Assembly: GCF_001613165.1 (NCBI RefSeq)
Contig: NZ_BDBV01000124.1
Location: 1 to 39,249, forward strand
Length of the DNA stretch: 39,249 bases
Direction of reading: 5' to 3'
From: Nocardia mexicana NBRC 108244
GTDB taxonomy: Bacteria > Actinomycetota > Actinomycetes > Mycobacteriales > Mycobacteriaceae
The position numbers and the translations under genes are program-made. Below the pieces are notes generated by a model. The model was given only the letters and a program-made list of their open reading frames with translations. It was not told the origin of the DNA and did not search any database. Shown one piece after another: positions 17,318-24,438 of the stretch; the stretch's first letter is position 1, and every line of letters begins with the position of its first letter.

Positions 17318-17758
17318 ATGTCCGAGCTACCCGAGTTACAGCAGGATGCGATCACCACCGTGCGCGAGTTCTTCGCGGCGCTCGAGATGGGCGCGGTGGA
17401 CGAGGCCCTGGACCTGGTCGACCCAGACATCGTCTGGAAGAACACCTCCCTGCCCGATGTCCGCGGGGCCGGGCGCGTCGGCGGCCTGCTGCGCGGGCTG
17501 AACCGGCCGTCGTTCGGATTCCGCGCCGATATGAACCACATCGCCGCGGAATCCAACGGCTCCCCCGCCGCGGAGGGCAGCACGGTGCTCACCGAGCGCA
17601 TCGACTACCTGCGCGCGGGCCCGGTGGAGATCGCCTTCTGGGTGTGCGGCACCTTCGAGATCGTGGACGGCCGAATCACCCTGTGGCACGACCACTTCTC
17701 CTGGGAGAACTTCCTGCGCGGCACCGCAGTCGGCCTCTGGCGCGCCATGCGCCGCTGA
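17318..17758 (+). CDS. Limonene-1,2-epoxide hydrolase family protein
   Basis: A 146-residue NTF2-fold protein. The sequence keeps what looks like the limonene-epoxide-hydrolase catalytic Asp-Arg-Asp set: Arg and Asp in ERIDYL and the second Asp in LWHDHFSW, with the conserved DPDIVWKN near the N-terminus. These residues hydrate an epoxide in one step. The ATG at 17318 is preferred to the open frame back to 17261 because it follows a -10-like box. Its place beside a FAD monooxygenase and TetR suggests epoxide clean-up after oxygenation, but cotranscription with tetR is uncertain (102 bp gap). Confidence 0.8.
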   Translation: MSELPELQQDAITTVREFFAALEMGAVDEALDLVDPDIVWKNTSLPDVRGAGRVGGLLRGLNRPSFGFRADMNHIAAESNGSPAAEGSTVLTERIDYLRAGPVEIAFWVCGTFEIVDGRITLWHDHFSWENFLRGTAVGLWRAMRR

Positions 17759-17794
17759 ACCTTTCTCGTCATTCCGGCGTGCTTTTGGCCGGAA

Positions 17795-18652
17795 TCAGGG
17801 GCGCAAGTGGGCCAATTCCGCTCGGGCCTGCTCGCCCGCGTCGCTGAAGTCGGTGCGGGAGAAGATGTTCCAGCGCTCCAGCAGCGGCGTGAACACCAGT
17901 TCGCCCGTGCGGGCCGGGTCGTAGATGCCGGCCTCGGCGAGCACCTCGGTGCTGTTGCGCCCGTCCGGCAGCGGGACCTCGGGAATGCTGAAGTCGGCGA
18001 CCTGGTCGGCGATCGCGCGCACGGTCTGGTCCGGCGCCAGGTCGAGGGCGGCGGCGAGGAGATTGGCGAAGAACACCGACTGCAGCTCGTCGTCGACCGC
18101 GATCCGCTCGGACATCGCGGTCACGATCGGGTTCTCCTGCAGCGCCGCGGTATTGCGATGGCGTACCGCGGCGGCCGACTCCTCGAAGGCGCAGGCGGCC
18201 AGCACATCCAGCAGATGCAGCGCGGGGCGGCGGAATCCGGCGGTCATATGCGCCATCCGCGCGCGCTCCAGCTCCACCGGATCGACCGACCGCGTCACCA
18301 TCAGGTAGTTGCGGATCATGATCTCGTGCCGGTTCTCCTCGGCCGTCCACCGGCCGACCCACCGCCACCAGGAGCCGGTGCGCAGGTACTTGCCGATCTC
18401 ACGGTGGTAGGAGGGCAGGTTGTCGGCGATCAGCACACTGACCGTCAGCGCCAGCTTCGCGACCTCGCCGAGCTCCGATTGCTCCGACTCCCAATCGATT
18501 CCACCGAGGAAGGAGAAGTTGCGCCCGTCGTCCCAGGGCACGTAATCGTGCGGCTGCCAGCCGTCGGCCTCGTCGATGTGCCGCCGCAGGTTCAGTTCCA
18601 CCTCCACCGCGAGCGATTCCAGCAGCTCCCGGTCGGTCAACAGAGTTTGCAC
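17795..18652 (-). CDS. Acyl-ACP desaturase homologue (DesA family) with altered diiron site
   Basis: A 285-residue member of the soluble acyl-ACP desaturase family, located where desA2 (Rv1094) lies in M. tuberculosis. The family blocks WQPHDYVPWDDGRNFSFLGG, NLPSYHRE, WTAEENRHEI and RNYLMVTRSVDPVELER are intact. The ligand positions are not: castor Glu105 aligns with Ala76, Glu229 with Asp188 and His232 with Gln191 (DDELQ instead of DExxH). Only Glu106, His109 and Glu158 remain. As recalled, M. tuberculosis DesA2 already has Lys76 in place of the first ligand, so this copy has drifted further. It may bind acyl-ACP or partner desaturases without catalysis. The GTG start follows a TAGGTT box by six bases. 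Confidence 0.85.
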   Translation of the reverse strand: MQTLLTDRELLESLAVEVELNLRRHIDEADGWQPHDYVPWDDGRNFSFLGGIDWESEQSELGEVAKLALTVSVLIADNLPSYHREIGKYLRTGSWWRWVGRWTAEENRHEIMIRNYLMVTRSVDPVELERARMAHMTAGFRRPALHLLDVLAACAFEESAAAVRHRNTAALQENPIVTAMSERIAVDDELQSVFFANLLAAALDLAPDQTVRAIADQVADFSIPEVPLPDGRNSTEVLAEAGIYDPARTGELVFTPLLERWNIFSRTDFSDAGEQARAELAHLRP

Positions 18653-18658
18653 CCCGAC

Positions 18659-18664
18659 AACCTA
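18659..18664 (-). promoter_or_regulatory. Putative -10 box (TAGGTT), leaderless promoter of the desaturase gene
   Basis: On the minus strand TAGGTT ends six bases before the GTG at 18652. Confidence 0.45.
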
Positions 18665-18722
18665 CCGACTCTGCGGCAGGAATGGGGACCCAACCGGGAA
18701 CACGCAGACAATCCACAGCAAC

Positions 18723-18754
18723 GGCCCCGGAAACCTTGGGAGGTTTCCGGGGCC
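18723..18754 (-). terminator. 13-bp perfect hairpin, terminator of the LGFP lipoprotein gene
   Basis: GGCCCCGGAAACC (18723-18735), a six-base loop TTGGGA, and GGTTTCCGGGGCC (18742-18754) form a perfect 13-bp stem 16 bases downstream of the lipoprotein stop codon (minus strand). No clear U-run follows. It separates the lipoprotein transcript from the desaturase promoter. Confidence 0.8.
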
Positions 18755-18770
18755 GACGTGCGAACGGTGA

Positions 18771-19328
18771 CTACTTCTCCGTCACCGTGGTCTTGCGATC
18801 GGCGGCGGTCCAGCTGATCGTTCCGCCGGTGAATTCGCTCTCCTTACCACCGGCGATGTCCTTCTCATCGGTGGTGGGGTAGCCGAGCTTGCCGTTGACG
18901 CCGCCGTTGTTCTCCCATTCGACGCCGATGTCACCCCACACCACGTGCGGTCCGGTCTTCTCGCTCCAGCAGATCGAGCCACCGGTGAACTCCTGGCACG
19001 AGCCGCCGTCGGGCCCGTCCACCGACGCCTTCTCCGGCGCACCGAGCGCGCTCTGGGGCCCGCCCATCTCGGTGTACTTCGCGAGGATGTTCCCGGAGAC
19101 GGTGAATTCGCCGTTCGGCGTGGCGATCTTGGTCTCGGTCGCCGCACCGGCCTCGCCGCCCATCGCGTTCTCCGAGGTGGCGGCGGGCGTGGTGGTCGCC
19201 ATGGCGCTCGTGGACGAGGCCGAACTGTCGGAATCCTTGTTGTCGTCGTTGCTGCAGCCGGCGAACGCCAAGGTCGCCGCAGCAAGCGTCATCGTGCAGG
19301 CAGCCGTACGTCGAGCGATGTGGTGCAT
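18771..19328 (-). CDS. LGFP-repeat lipoprotein
   Basis: A 185-residue exported lipoprotein. The N-terminal signal peptide ends in a lipobox-like FAGC with the lipidated Cys25, followed by an Asp/Ser/Thr-rich tether (about 26-70). The folded part carries two LGFP repeats, recognisable as GGPQSALGAPEKAS...FTGGSICWSEKTGPHVVWGDI and NGKLGYPTTDEKD...FTGGTISW. LGFP modules are found on mycolata cell-envelope proteins such as corynebacterial Cop1 and may attach to the wall. The ATG at 19328 is chosen because it starts the signal peptide; the frame upstream is open but not protein-like. A second LGFP protein is at 33507-34103. Confidence 0.85.
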   Translation of the reverse strand: MHHIARRTAACTMTLAAATLAFAGCSNDDNKDSDSSASSTSAMATTTPAATSENAMGGEAGAATETKIATPNGEFTVSGNILAKYTEMGGPQSALGAPEKASVDGPDGGSCQEFTGGSICWSEKTGPHVVWGDIGVEWENNGGVNGKLGYPTTDEKDIAGGKESEFTGGTISWTAADRKTTVTEK

Positions 19329-19351
19329 GTCCTCAACCTCTCGAAAGTGGC

Positions 19352-19384
19352 TGCCGGTGGCGCCCGCTGGGGACGCCACCGGCA
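19352..19384. terminator. 11-bp perfect hairpin between phoH2 and the LGFP lipoprotein gene
   Basis: TGCCGGTGGCG (19352-19362) and CGCCACCGGCA (19374-19384) pair perfectly around an 11-base loop. It lies about 130 bp past the phoH2 stop and just upstream of the lipoprotein start. It may end phoH2 read-through or form part of the lipoprotein leader if transcription starts near 19456. Confidence 0.45.
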
Positions 19385-19454
19385 ACTCAGGCCGGTGCCC
19401 GGCTATGGTTCGGCGAATCGAAGAACTTCGTCTGAAACCACGCCGAACAGGTAT

Positions 19455-19476
19455 CCCGTCGAAATATACCCGTCGA
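19455..19476 (-). promoter_or_regulatory. Putative -10 box of the lipoprotein gene flanked by 8-bp direct repeats
   Basis: On the minus strand TATATT (19463-19468) is a near-consensus -10 hexamer. It is bracketed by two direct copies of CCCGTCGA (plus-strand 19455-19462 and 19469-19476), 14 bp apart, which could be activator or repressor sites. Confidence 0.4.
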
Positions 19477-19512
19477 CCTGTGAGGTGAAACACATACCAG
19501 GGATTTGCCGAC

Positions 19513-20913
19513 CTACGCGTTCGGCCCGTACTCCTCCAACATCTCGGTCACCAGCGCGGCGATCGGCGACCGCTCGCTGCGGGTCAGCGTGACATGCGCG
19601 AAAAGCGGGTGCCCCTTGAGCTTTTCGATCACCGCGGCCACGCCGTCGTGCCTACCCACGCGCAGGTTGTCGCGCTGGGCGACATCGTGGGTGAGCACCA
19701 CCCGCGACCCGCTCCCCAGCCGGCTCAGCACCGTCAGCAGCACGTTGCGCTCCAGCGACTGCGCCTCGTCGACGATCACGAACGAGTCGTGCAGCGAGCG
19801 GCCGCGAATGTGGGTGAGCGGCAGCACCTCCAGCATGCCGCGCGAGAGCACCTCCTCCATGACCTCCTGGCTCGCCAGGCCGTCGAGCGTGTCGAACACC
19901 GCCTGCGCCCAGGGGCCCATCTTCTCGCTCTCGGACCCCGGCAGATAGCCCAGCTCCTGGCCGCCGACCGCGTACAGCGGCCGGAACACCACCACCTTGC
20001 GCTGAGAACGCCGCTCCAGCACGGCTTCCAGGCCCGCCGTGAGCGCCAGCGCCGATTTGCCCGTGCCCGCCTTGCCGCCCAGCGACACGATGCCGATGCT
20101 CTCGTCGAGCAGCAGGTCCAGCGCGATGCGCTGCTCGGCGGAGCGGCCGTGCAGCCCGAATGCCTCCCGGTCCCCGCGCACCAGCTGCAGCCGCTTGTCC
20201 GGCGTCACCCGGGCCAGCGCGCTGCCGTTGGCGCCGAGTAACCGAATCCCGGTGTGGCAGGGCAGATCCCGGGCCTCGTCGACCTCGACGACGGAGTCGG
20301 CGTAGAGCCGGTCGACGGCCTCGGGGGCCACCTCGAGCTCGGCCATGCCGGTCCAGCCCGAGGTGATCACGTCCTGCGCGTGGTACTCGTCGGCGTGCAG
20401 CCCGACCGAGCTCGCCTTCACGCGCATCGGAATGTCCTTGGACACCAGGGTGACCGAGTTGCCCTCCGCCGCGAGATTGAGCGCGCAGGCGAGGATGCGG
20501 GAATCGTTGGTGTCGGTGCGGAATCCGACCGGCAGCACCTCGGGATCGGTGTGGTTCAGCTCCACCTGGAGCGTGCCGCCCTCGGTGCCGATCGGCACCC
20601 GCTCGTCCAACCGGCCGTGCACCAGCCGCAGGTCGTCCAGCATGCGCAGGGCCTCCCGCGCGAACCAGCCGAGCTCGTGGTGGTGACGTTTGCCTTCGAG
20701 TTCGCTGATCACCACCAGCGGCAGCACCACGTGGTGCTCGCCGAAACGCGTGGCGGCCCAGGGGTCCGACAGCAGGACGGAGGTGTCGATCACGAAGGTT
20801 TTCAGCCCGGATTTGTGGGCAGACTGCGAGGCGTTGGCTCCCTTTCCGGAGCGTGCGCTCTGAGTAGAGCGGGCTTTCGCCGAGGGAGCGATGACGGAGC
20901 GTGCATCAGTCAC
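19513..20913 (-). CDS. phoH2: PhoH2 protein: PIN-domain RNase fused to PhoH ATPase
   Basis: A 466-residue fusion acting in mycobacteria as an ATP-dependent RNA-unwinding endoribonuclease. The PIN domain (about residues 38-175) keeps the acidic residues Asp43 (FVIDTSVLL), Glu71 (SELEGK), Asp137 in DTNDSRILA and Asp160. The PhoH domain (about 250-466) has Walker A GGKAGTGKS (279-287) and Walker B FVIVDEAQ (Asp382, Glu383). The GTG at 20913 is placed by AAAGGAG seven bases upstream; an in-frame GTG at 21018 would add 35 low-complexity residues. In mycobacteria phoH2 is preceded by a small antitoxin-like gene phoAT; none of that size is seen here, only a possible 17-residue leader at 20981-21034. 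Confidence 0.94.
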   Translation of the reverse strand: MTDARSVIAPSAKARSTQSARSGKGANASQSAHKSGLKTFVIDTSVLLSDPWAATRFGEHHVVLPLVVISELEGKRHHHELGWFAREALRMLDDLRLVHGRLDERVPIGTEGGTLQVELNHTDPEVLPVGFRTDTNDSRILACALNLAAEGNSVTLVSKDIPMRVKASSVGLHADEYHAQDVITSGWTGMAELEVAPEAVDRLYADSVVEVDEARDLPCHTGIRLLGANGSALARVTPDKRLQLVRGDREAFGLHGRSAEQRIALDLLLDESIGIVSLGGKAGTGKSALALTAGLEAVLERRSQRKVVVFRPLYAVGGQELGYLPGSESEKMGPWAQAVFDTLDGLASQEVMEEVLSRGMLEVLPLTHIRGRSLHDSFVIVDEAQSLERNVLLTVLSRLGSGSRVVLTHDVAQRDNLRVGRHDGVAAVIEKLKGHPLFAHVTLTRSERSPIAALVTEMLEEYGPNA

Positions 20914-20929
20914 GGTGGGCTCCTTTGTT

Positions 20930-20952
20930 GTTCGTGCAGCACCCGCACGAAC
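20930..20952 (-). promoter_or_regulatory. Hairpin next to the phoH2 ribosome binding site
   Basis: GTTCGTGC-AGCACCC-GCACGAAC, a perfect 8-bp stem with a 7-base loop, ends three bases before the AAAGGAG of phoH2 on the minus strand. It could influence ribosome access or act as an operator. Confidence 0.4.
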
Positions 20953-20980
20953 GTTCTCGCTGGACCGGTCCGCCCAGGGG

Positions 20981-21034
20981 TCAAACGACCCGAGGGCCGG
21001 GCGCCGGCCCCCTCGCACTGAATATCTCAGCCAC
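20981..21034 (-). CDS. Possible 17-residue leader peptide upstream of phoH2
   Basis: A minus-strand frame GTG (21034) to TGA (20981) encoding MAEIFSARGPAPGPRVV, with GGGAGG eight bases upstream. It is not in frame with phoH2. A GC-rich hairpin (GGGCCGG-GCG-CCGGCCC, 20994-21010) lies inside it. It may be a translated leader, but chance occurrence in GC-rich DNA cannot be excluded. The rest of the 330-bp gap between phoH2 and the DUF488 gene (to 21243) shows nothing I can name. Confidence 0.25.
   Translation of the reverse strand: MAEIFSARGPAPGPRVV
20994..21010. promoter_or_regulatory. GC-rich hairpin in the phoH2 leader
   Basis: GGGCCGG and CCGGCCC pair around GCG; seven all-GC base pairs. 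It lies about 80 bp before the phoH2 start and within the possible leader peptide. Confidence 0.35.
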
Positions 21035-21243
21035 GATCAGGACCTCCCGTACGAGCCACACCGCCGCGGCCCGCACAACCGACGTTACTGCGGATCCACG
21101 ATTCCGGCTCCCGAGATCGCCAGCGTGTCGGTGAATATGTCGTTAACGCCGGGCCCGTATACCCAGGCGGGCGAAAGCACATGCCGTGACGCACATCTCA
21201 TTTCGGACACGCGTCGACCGGGGCACGTGCCACGCCGAAAGCG

Positions 21244-21615
21244 TTAGCGCTCCAGTTGCTCCAGCAGCACCGCCACCTGGCTGTGCCGCGGATCCCGCAC
21301 CGCGGTGACGAGGGTGACCGGACCCTTCGCGGCCAGCTCGCGCAGCTGCGCCAAACCCTGCTGCGGGGCCTCGGCCGCGAGTTCTGCCCGATACTTCTTC
21401 CGGAACTCGGCCTCGCGGTGTTCCGGGTCGGCGTGGAACCAGCGGCGCAGATCGTCGGACGGAGTCACGTCCTTCGCCCACTCGTCGATGTGTGCCCTCT
21501 GTTTGCTGACGCCGCGTGGCCACAACCGGTCGACGAGCACGCGCGTACCGTCCGATGCCTCGGCGGGATCGTAGACACGCTTCACCCGGAAACCGGGCCG
21601 CGGTTGCTGTGCCAT
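21244..21615 (-). CDS. DUF488 family protein
   Basis: A 123-residue protein with the family signature VKRVYDPAEASDGTRVLVDRLWPRGVSK in its first third, followed by the RAHIDEWAKDVTPSDDLRRWF segment and a C-terminal LVTAVRDPRHSQVAVLLEQL. Function is unknown; members are widespread single-domain cytosolic proteins. The ATG at 21615 gives the usual family N-terminus; the much longer open frame upstream (to 22593) is antisense to the LLM oxidoreductase. Confidence 0.85.
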   Translation of the reverse strand: MAQQPRPGFRVKRVYDPAEASDGTRVLVDRLWPRGVSKQRAHIDEWAKDVTPSDDLRRWFHADPEHREAEFRKKYRAELAAEAPQQGLAQLRELAAKGPVTLVTAVRDPRHSQVAVLLEQLER

Positions 21616-21672
21616 GACTCCATGGCAGCACACATCCGGCCACGGCAGCGGTCCCCACGCCGCCGCAGCGGA

Positions 21673-21678
21673 TAGAGT
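21673..21678 (+). promoter_or_regulatory. Putative -10 box (TAGAGT), leaderless promoter
   Basis: TAGAGT ends six bases before the ATG at 21685. Confidence 0.45.
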
Positions 21679-21684
21679 CGACGC

Positions 21685-21957
21685 ATGGCCGATGTTCAGC
21701 AATTGGAGCAGCTGTCTTCGAAGGAGCTGCACGACCGCGCGGTGAAGTACGCCGTCCGGCACGGCGACATACGGTTCCTGTGGCGGCTGCTGGAGTCGAT
21801 CCCCGCCGCCGAGGCCGCCACCGGCAATATCGGCGAGAGCGAGGCCGACATCAAGTACGTGCTGCCGATGCTCGACGACTATGTGCATTCGGGCGAGGGC
21901 GAGATCGCCGACGTGCTCCGGCCGATGTACATCGAGTACCTCGCCGAGCACGACTGA
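21685..21957 (+). CDS. Conserved small helical protein of unknown function
   Basis: A 90-residue acidic, mostly helical protein: LSSKELHDRAVKYAVRHGDIRFLWRLL, a Gly/Glu-containing turn, then ADIKYVLPMLDDYVHSGEGEIADVLRPMYIEYL (both quoted from the frame, with gaps possible in the exact helix ends). Codon third positions are GC-rich and reading is uninterrupted, so it is a real gene. I do not recognise a domain or motif that indicates function. The start fits a leaderless message. Confidence 0.75.
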   Translation: MADVQQLEQLSSKELHDRAVKYAVRHGDIRFLWRLLESIPAAEAATGNIGESEADIKYVLPMLDDYVHSGEGEIADVLRPMYIEYLAEHD

Positions 21958-21960
21958 GCT

Positions 21961-21992
21961 CTTGACCTGGAGTGCGCTCCAAGTTCTAGCGT
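21961..21992 (+). promoter_or_regulatory. MerR-type promoter and operator of the LLM oxidoreductase gene
   Basis: -35 TTGACC (21962-21967) and -10 TAGCGT (21987-21992) are separated by 19 bp, the overlong spacer that MerR-family activators correct by twisting DNA. Within the spacer lies a dyad, TGGAG-TGCG-CTCCA. The -10 ends seven bases before the ATG at 22000, so the transcript is leaderless. No MerR gene is in the window, so the regulator must be encoded elsewhere. Confidence 0.75.
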
Positions 21993-21999
21993 TGTCGCC

Positions 22000-22992
22000 A
22001 TGAGCATTCGCCTCGGCTATCAGATGCCGAACTTCAGTCATGCGACCACGCCTCGCGAGCTGTTTCCCTCGGTGATCGCGCAGGCCCGGGCCGCGGAGGC
22101 GGCCGGATTCGACGCCGCGTTCGTGATGGACCACTTCTATCAGCTGCCGGTGCTGGGCGCGCCCGAGGAGCCGATGCTCGAGGCCTACACCGCGCTCGGC
22201 GCGCTGGCCACGGCCACCGAGCGCATCCAGCTGTCCACGCTGGTCACCGGCAATACCTACCGCAATCCGGCGATGCTCGCCAAGACCGTCACCACGCTGG
22301 ACGTGGTGAGCGGCGGGCGCGCGGTGCTGGGCATCGGGGCGGGCTGGTTCGAACTCGAGCACACCGGCTACGGGTACGAGTTCGGCACCTTCACCGAGCG
22401 GTTCCAGCGGCTCGAGGAGGCGCTGCAGATCATCCAGCCGATGCTGCGCGGACAGCGGCCGAGCTTCGACGGCGCGTGGTACCACACCCGCGACGCGATC
22501 AACGAGCCCCGCATCCGCGACGATCTGCCGATCATGCTCGGCGGTGGCGGCGAGAAGAAGACGTTCGCGATGGCCGCCCGCTTCGCCGATCACCTCAACA
22601 TCATCTGCAACACCTCGGAACTGCCGCGCAAGGTGGCGGCGCTGCGTCAGCGCTGCGAGGAGGCCGGGCGTGATCCGCAGAGCCTGGAGACCAGCTTCCT
22701 GGCCTTCGTGATCGTGGACGAGGACGGCGACCGGGCCCGCAAACTACAGGAGGAACTGCTGCAGAAGCAGGCCGCGCAGGATCCCTCGGGACTGCCGGTG
22801 CAGTCGCTGCGCGAGGGCCAGGCCGACCGCCAATTCGTCGGCACCCCGGACGATGTCGCCGAGCAGATCCAGCGGCGGGTCATCGATCAGGGCGTCGACG
22901 GCATCATCGTCAACATGGTCGCCAACGGCCACGAGCCGGGCGTGCTGGAGCTGGCGGGTAAGGCGCTGAGTCCGCTGGTGCACCAGGGCTGA
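22000..22992 (+). CDS. LLM class (F420-dependent type) oxidoreductase
   Basis: A 330-residue luciferase-like TIM-barrel oxidoreductase of the actinobacterial F420 group. Typical elements are the N-terminal RLGYQMPNF, AEAAGFDAAFVMDHFYQLP, LSTLVTGNTYRNPAMLAKTV and VLGIGAGWFELEH, and the C-terminal FVGTPDDVAEQIQRRVIDQGVDGIIVN. F420 rather than FMN use is inferred from the family in mycolata. Substrate unknown. It starts with its ATG directly at the end of a MerR-type promoter and ends convergently with the ferredoxin gene. Confidence 0.88.
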   Translation: MSIRLGYQMPNFSHATTPRELFPSVIAQARAAEAAGFDAAFVMDHFYQLPVLGAPEEPMLEAYTALGALATATERIQLSTLVTGNTYRNPAMLAKTVTTLDVVSGGRAVLGIGAGWFELEHTGYGYEFGTFTERFQRLEEALQIIQPMLRGQRPSFDGAWYHTRDAINEPRIRDDLPIMLGGGGEKKTFAMAARFADHLNIICNTSELPRKVAALRQRCEEAGRDPQSLETSFLAFVIVDEDGDRARKLQEELLQKQAAQDPSGLPVQSLREGQADRQFVGTPDDVAEQIQRRVIDQGVDGIIVNMVANGHEPGVLELAGKALSPLVHQG

Positions 22993-23005
22993 GGCACATC
23001 CGTCG

Positions 23006-23209
23006 TCAATCCCCTTGCCCTGCAAGGCGTATCGCGCCGGATGGGCAGGCCTCCACCGCCCGGACCAGCGCCTCGCGCTGCTCCGCGGTGGCGGCCTCGG
23101 CCAGCACCACCACCTTGCCCTCCTCGGCATCCTGGTCGAACAGCTCCGGGGCGGTCAGCGCACACATCCCGCCGCCGATGCAGTATTCACGAATTACGGT
23201 GAGTTCCAT
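23006..23209 (-). CDS. 3Fe-4S ferredoxin, P450 redox partner
   Basis: A 67-residue ferredoxin with Cys10-x5-Cys16 and Cys55-Pro, the three-cysteine pattern of [3Fe-4S] ferredoxins that reduce actinobacterial P450s. Gly residues replace the fourth ligand. It starts 14 bp after the P450 stop with AGGAGG about nine bases before its ATG, so the two are cotranscribed and work as a pair. A separate ferredoxin reductase must be supplied from elsewhere. Confidence 0.93.
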   Translation of the reverse strand: MELTVIREYCIGGGMCALTAPELFDQDAEEGKVVVLAEAATAEQREALVRAVEACPSGAIRLAGQGD

Positions 23210-23223
23210 AGGATTTCAACCTC

Positions 23224-24417
23224 CTACCAGGTAACCGGGAGGTTGTAGACGCCGTAGATGTCCAGGCCGTGCCGCAGCGGGATCTCCTCGGCGGGCACGG
23301 CCAGGCGCAGCGTCGGGAATCGGGTCACCAGCGCGGGGAACGCCACTCGCATCTCCACCCGCGCCAGCTGCTGCCCCAGGCACTGGTGGGCGCCGTGGCC
23401 GAAGGCGACGTGCCCCACGGCGTTGCGGCGCACGTCGAGGCTGTCCGGGTCGTCGAACTTGGCCGGGTCCCGGTTCGCGGCGCTCATCGAAAGCGCCACC
23501 GTCTCACCGGCTTTCACCACCCGCCCGTCGAGTTCCACATCCTCGAGCGCCGCACGTGTGCCGATGTGGGCGATGGTCAGGTAACGCATCAGCTCCTCGA
23601 CCGCCCGGTCCGCGAGGTCGGGATCCTCGCGCAGGGCGGCGAACTGGTCCGGGTGACTCAGCAGCGCGAATGTGCCCAGCGCCAACATGTTCGCCGTCGT
23701 GTCGAGCCCGGCGCCGAGCAGGAAGGCGCCGACGCCCGCCAGCTCCTCCTCGGTGAGGTCGGTGGTGGTCAGATCGCTGAGCAGATCGTCGGTGGGGTCG
23801 GCGCGCTTGGCCCGCACCAGGCCCCCGATGTACTCCTGCACCGCGCCGTAGGCCGCGTAGGCCTGCTCCGGGGTCGCGTCCACGCCGCTCATCGTCGCGG
23901 CCAACTGCTGGAAGTGATCGCGATCGGCGTACGGGACGCCGAGCAGCTCGCAGATCACCAGCGCCGGGATCGGATGGGCGAACGACTCGACCAGATCGAT
24001 CGGCCCGCCCGCGCGTGCCATGGCATCGAGATGGTCGGCGGTGATCTCCTCCACGCGCTCGGTGAGCAGCCGCATGCGTCGCACGGTGAACTTGCCCGCC
24101 AACAGTTTCCGGTATCGGGTGTGCTCCGGCGCGTCGATTCCGGTGAGGTCTCCGACCGGGGCCGGCGGCAGGGCGGCACCGAGATCGCCGAGCGGGTAGT
24201 GCGCCAGTTCCGTACGCGAACTGAACCGCGGATCCGACAGCACGGCGCGGACGGTCGCGTGGCCGGTGGCCAGCCAGCCCTGGTGGCCGTCCGGGAACTC
24301 CATGCGGGCCAGCGGGGCCCGCTCGCGCAGCGGCGCCAGCCCGGCGGGCGGCGCGAACGGGCAGCCCGCGGCCCGCTCGGTCGGCAATTGCACCGGGGTG
24401 GAGGACGTTTCGGTCAT
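23224..24417 (-). CDS. Cytochrome P450, CYP105-like
   Basis: A 397-residue soluble class I P450. The heme loop is FGHGAHQCLG with the ligand Cys346; the I-helix oxygen-binding motif is GAGLDTT (235-241); the K-helix ExxR is Glu275-x2-Arg278. The N-terminal LPTERAAGCPFAPPAGLAP and the paired 3Fe-4S ferredoxin are typical of the CYP105 group, which hydroxylates macrolides and xenobiotics; the substrate is unknown. The ATG at 24417 is preferred over a start six codons upstream. Transcription should begin inside the palindrome at 24439-24460. Confidence 0.93.
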   Translation of the reverse strand: MTETSSTPVQLPTERAAGCPFAPPAGLAPLRERAPLARMEFPDGHQGWLATGHATVRAVLSDPRFSSRTELAHYPLGDLGAALPPAPVGDLTGIDAPEHTRYRKLLAGKFTVRRMRLLTERVEEITADHLDAMARAGGPIDLVESFAHPIPALVICELLGVPYADRDHFQQLAATMSGVDATPEQAYAAYGAVQEYIGGLVRAKRADPTDDLLSDLTTTDLTEEELAGVGAFLLGAGLDTTANMLALGTFALLSHPDQFAALREDPDLADRAVEELMRYLTIAHIGTRAALEDVELDGRVVKAGETVALSMSAANRDPAKFDDPDSLDVRRNAVGHVAFGHGAHQCLGQQLARVEMRVAFPALVTRFPTLRLAVPAEEIPLRHGLDIYGVYNLPVTW

Positions 24418-24438
24418 GGTCGGCGACCCCTTCACGTG

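Noticed and set aside
18653..18670. AACCTAC half site before the desaturase as a copy of the PAQR palindrome
   Set aside because: It matches only seven bases and coincides with the TAGGTT -10 box, which explains it.
21244..22593. 449-codon minus-strand frame extending the DUF488 gene
   Set aside because: Only the last 123 codons match DUF488; the rest is antisense to the small protein and LLM genes.
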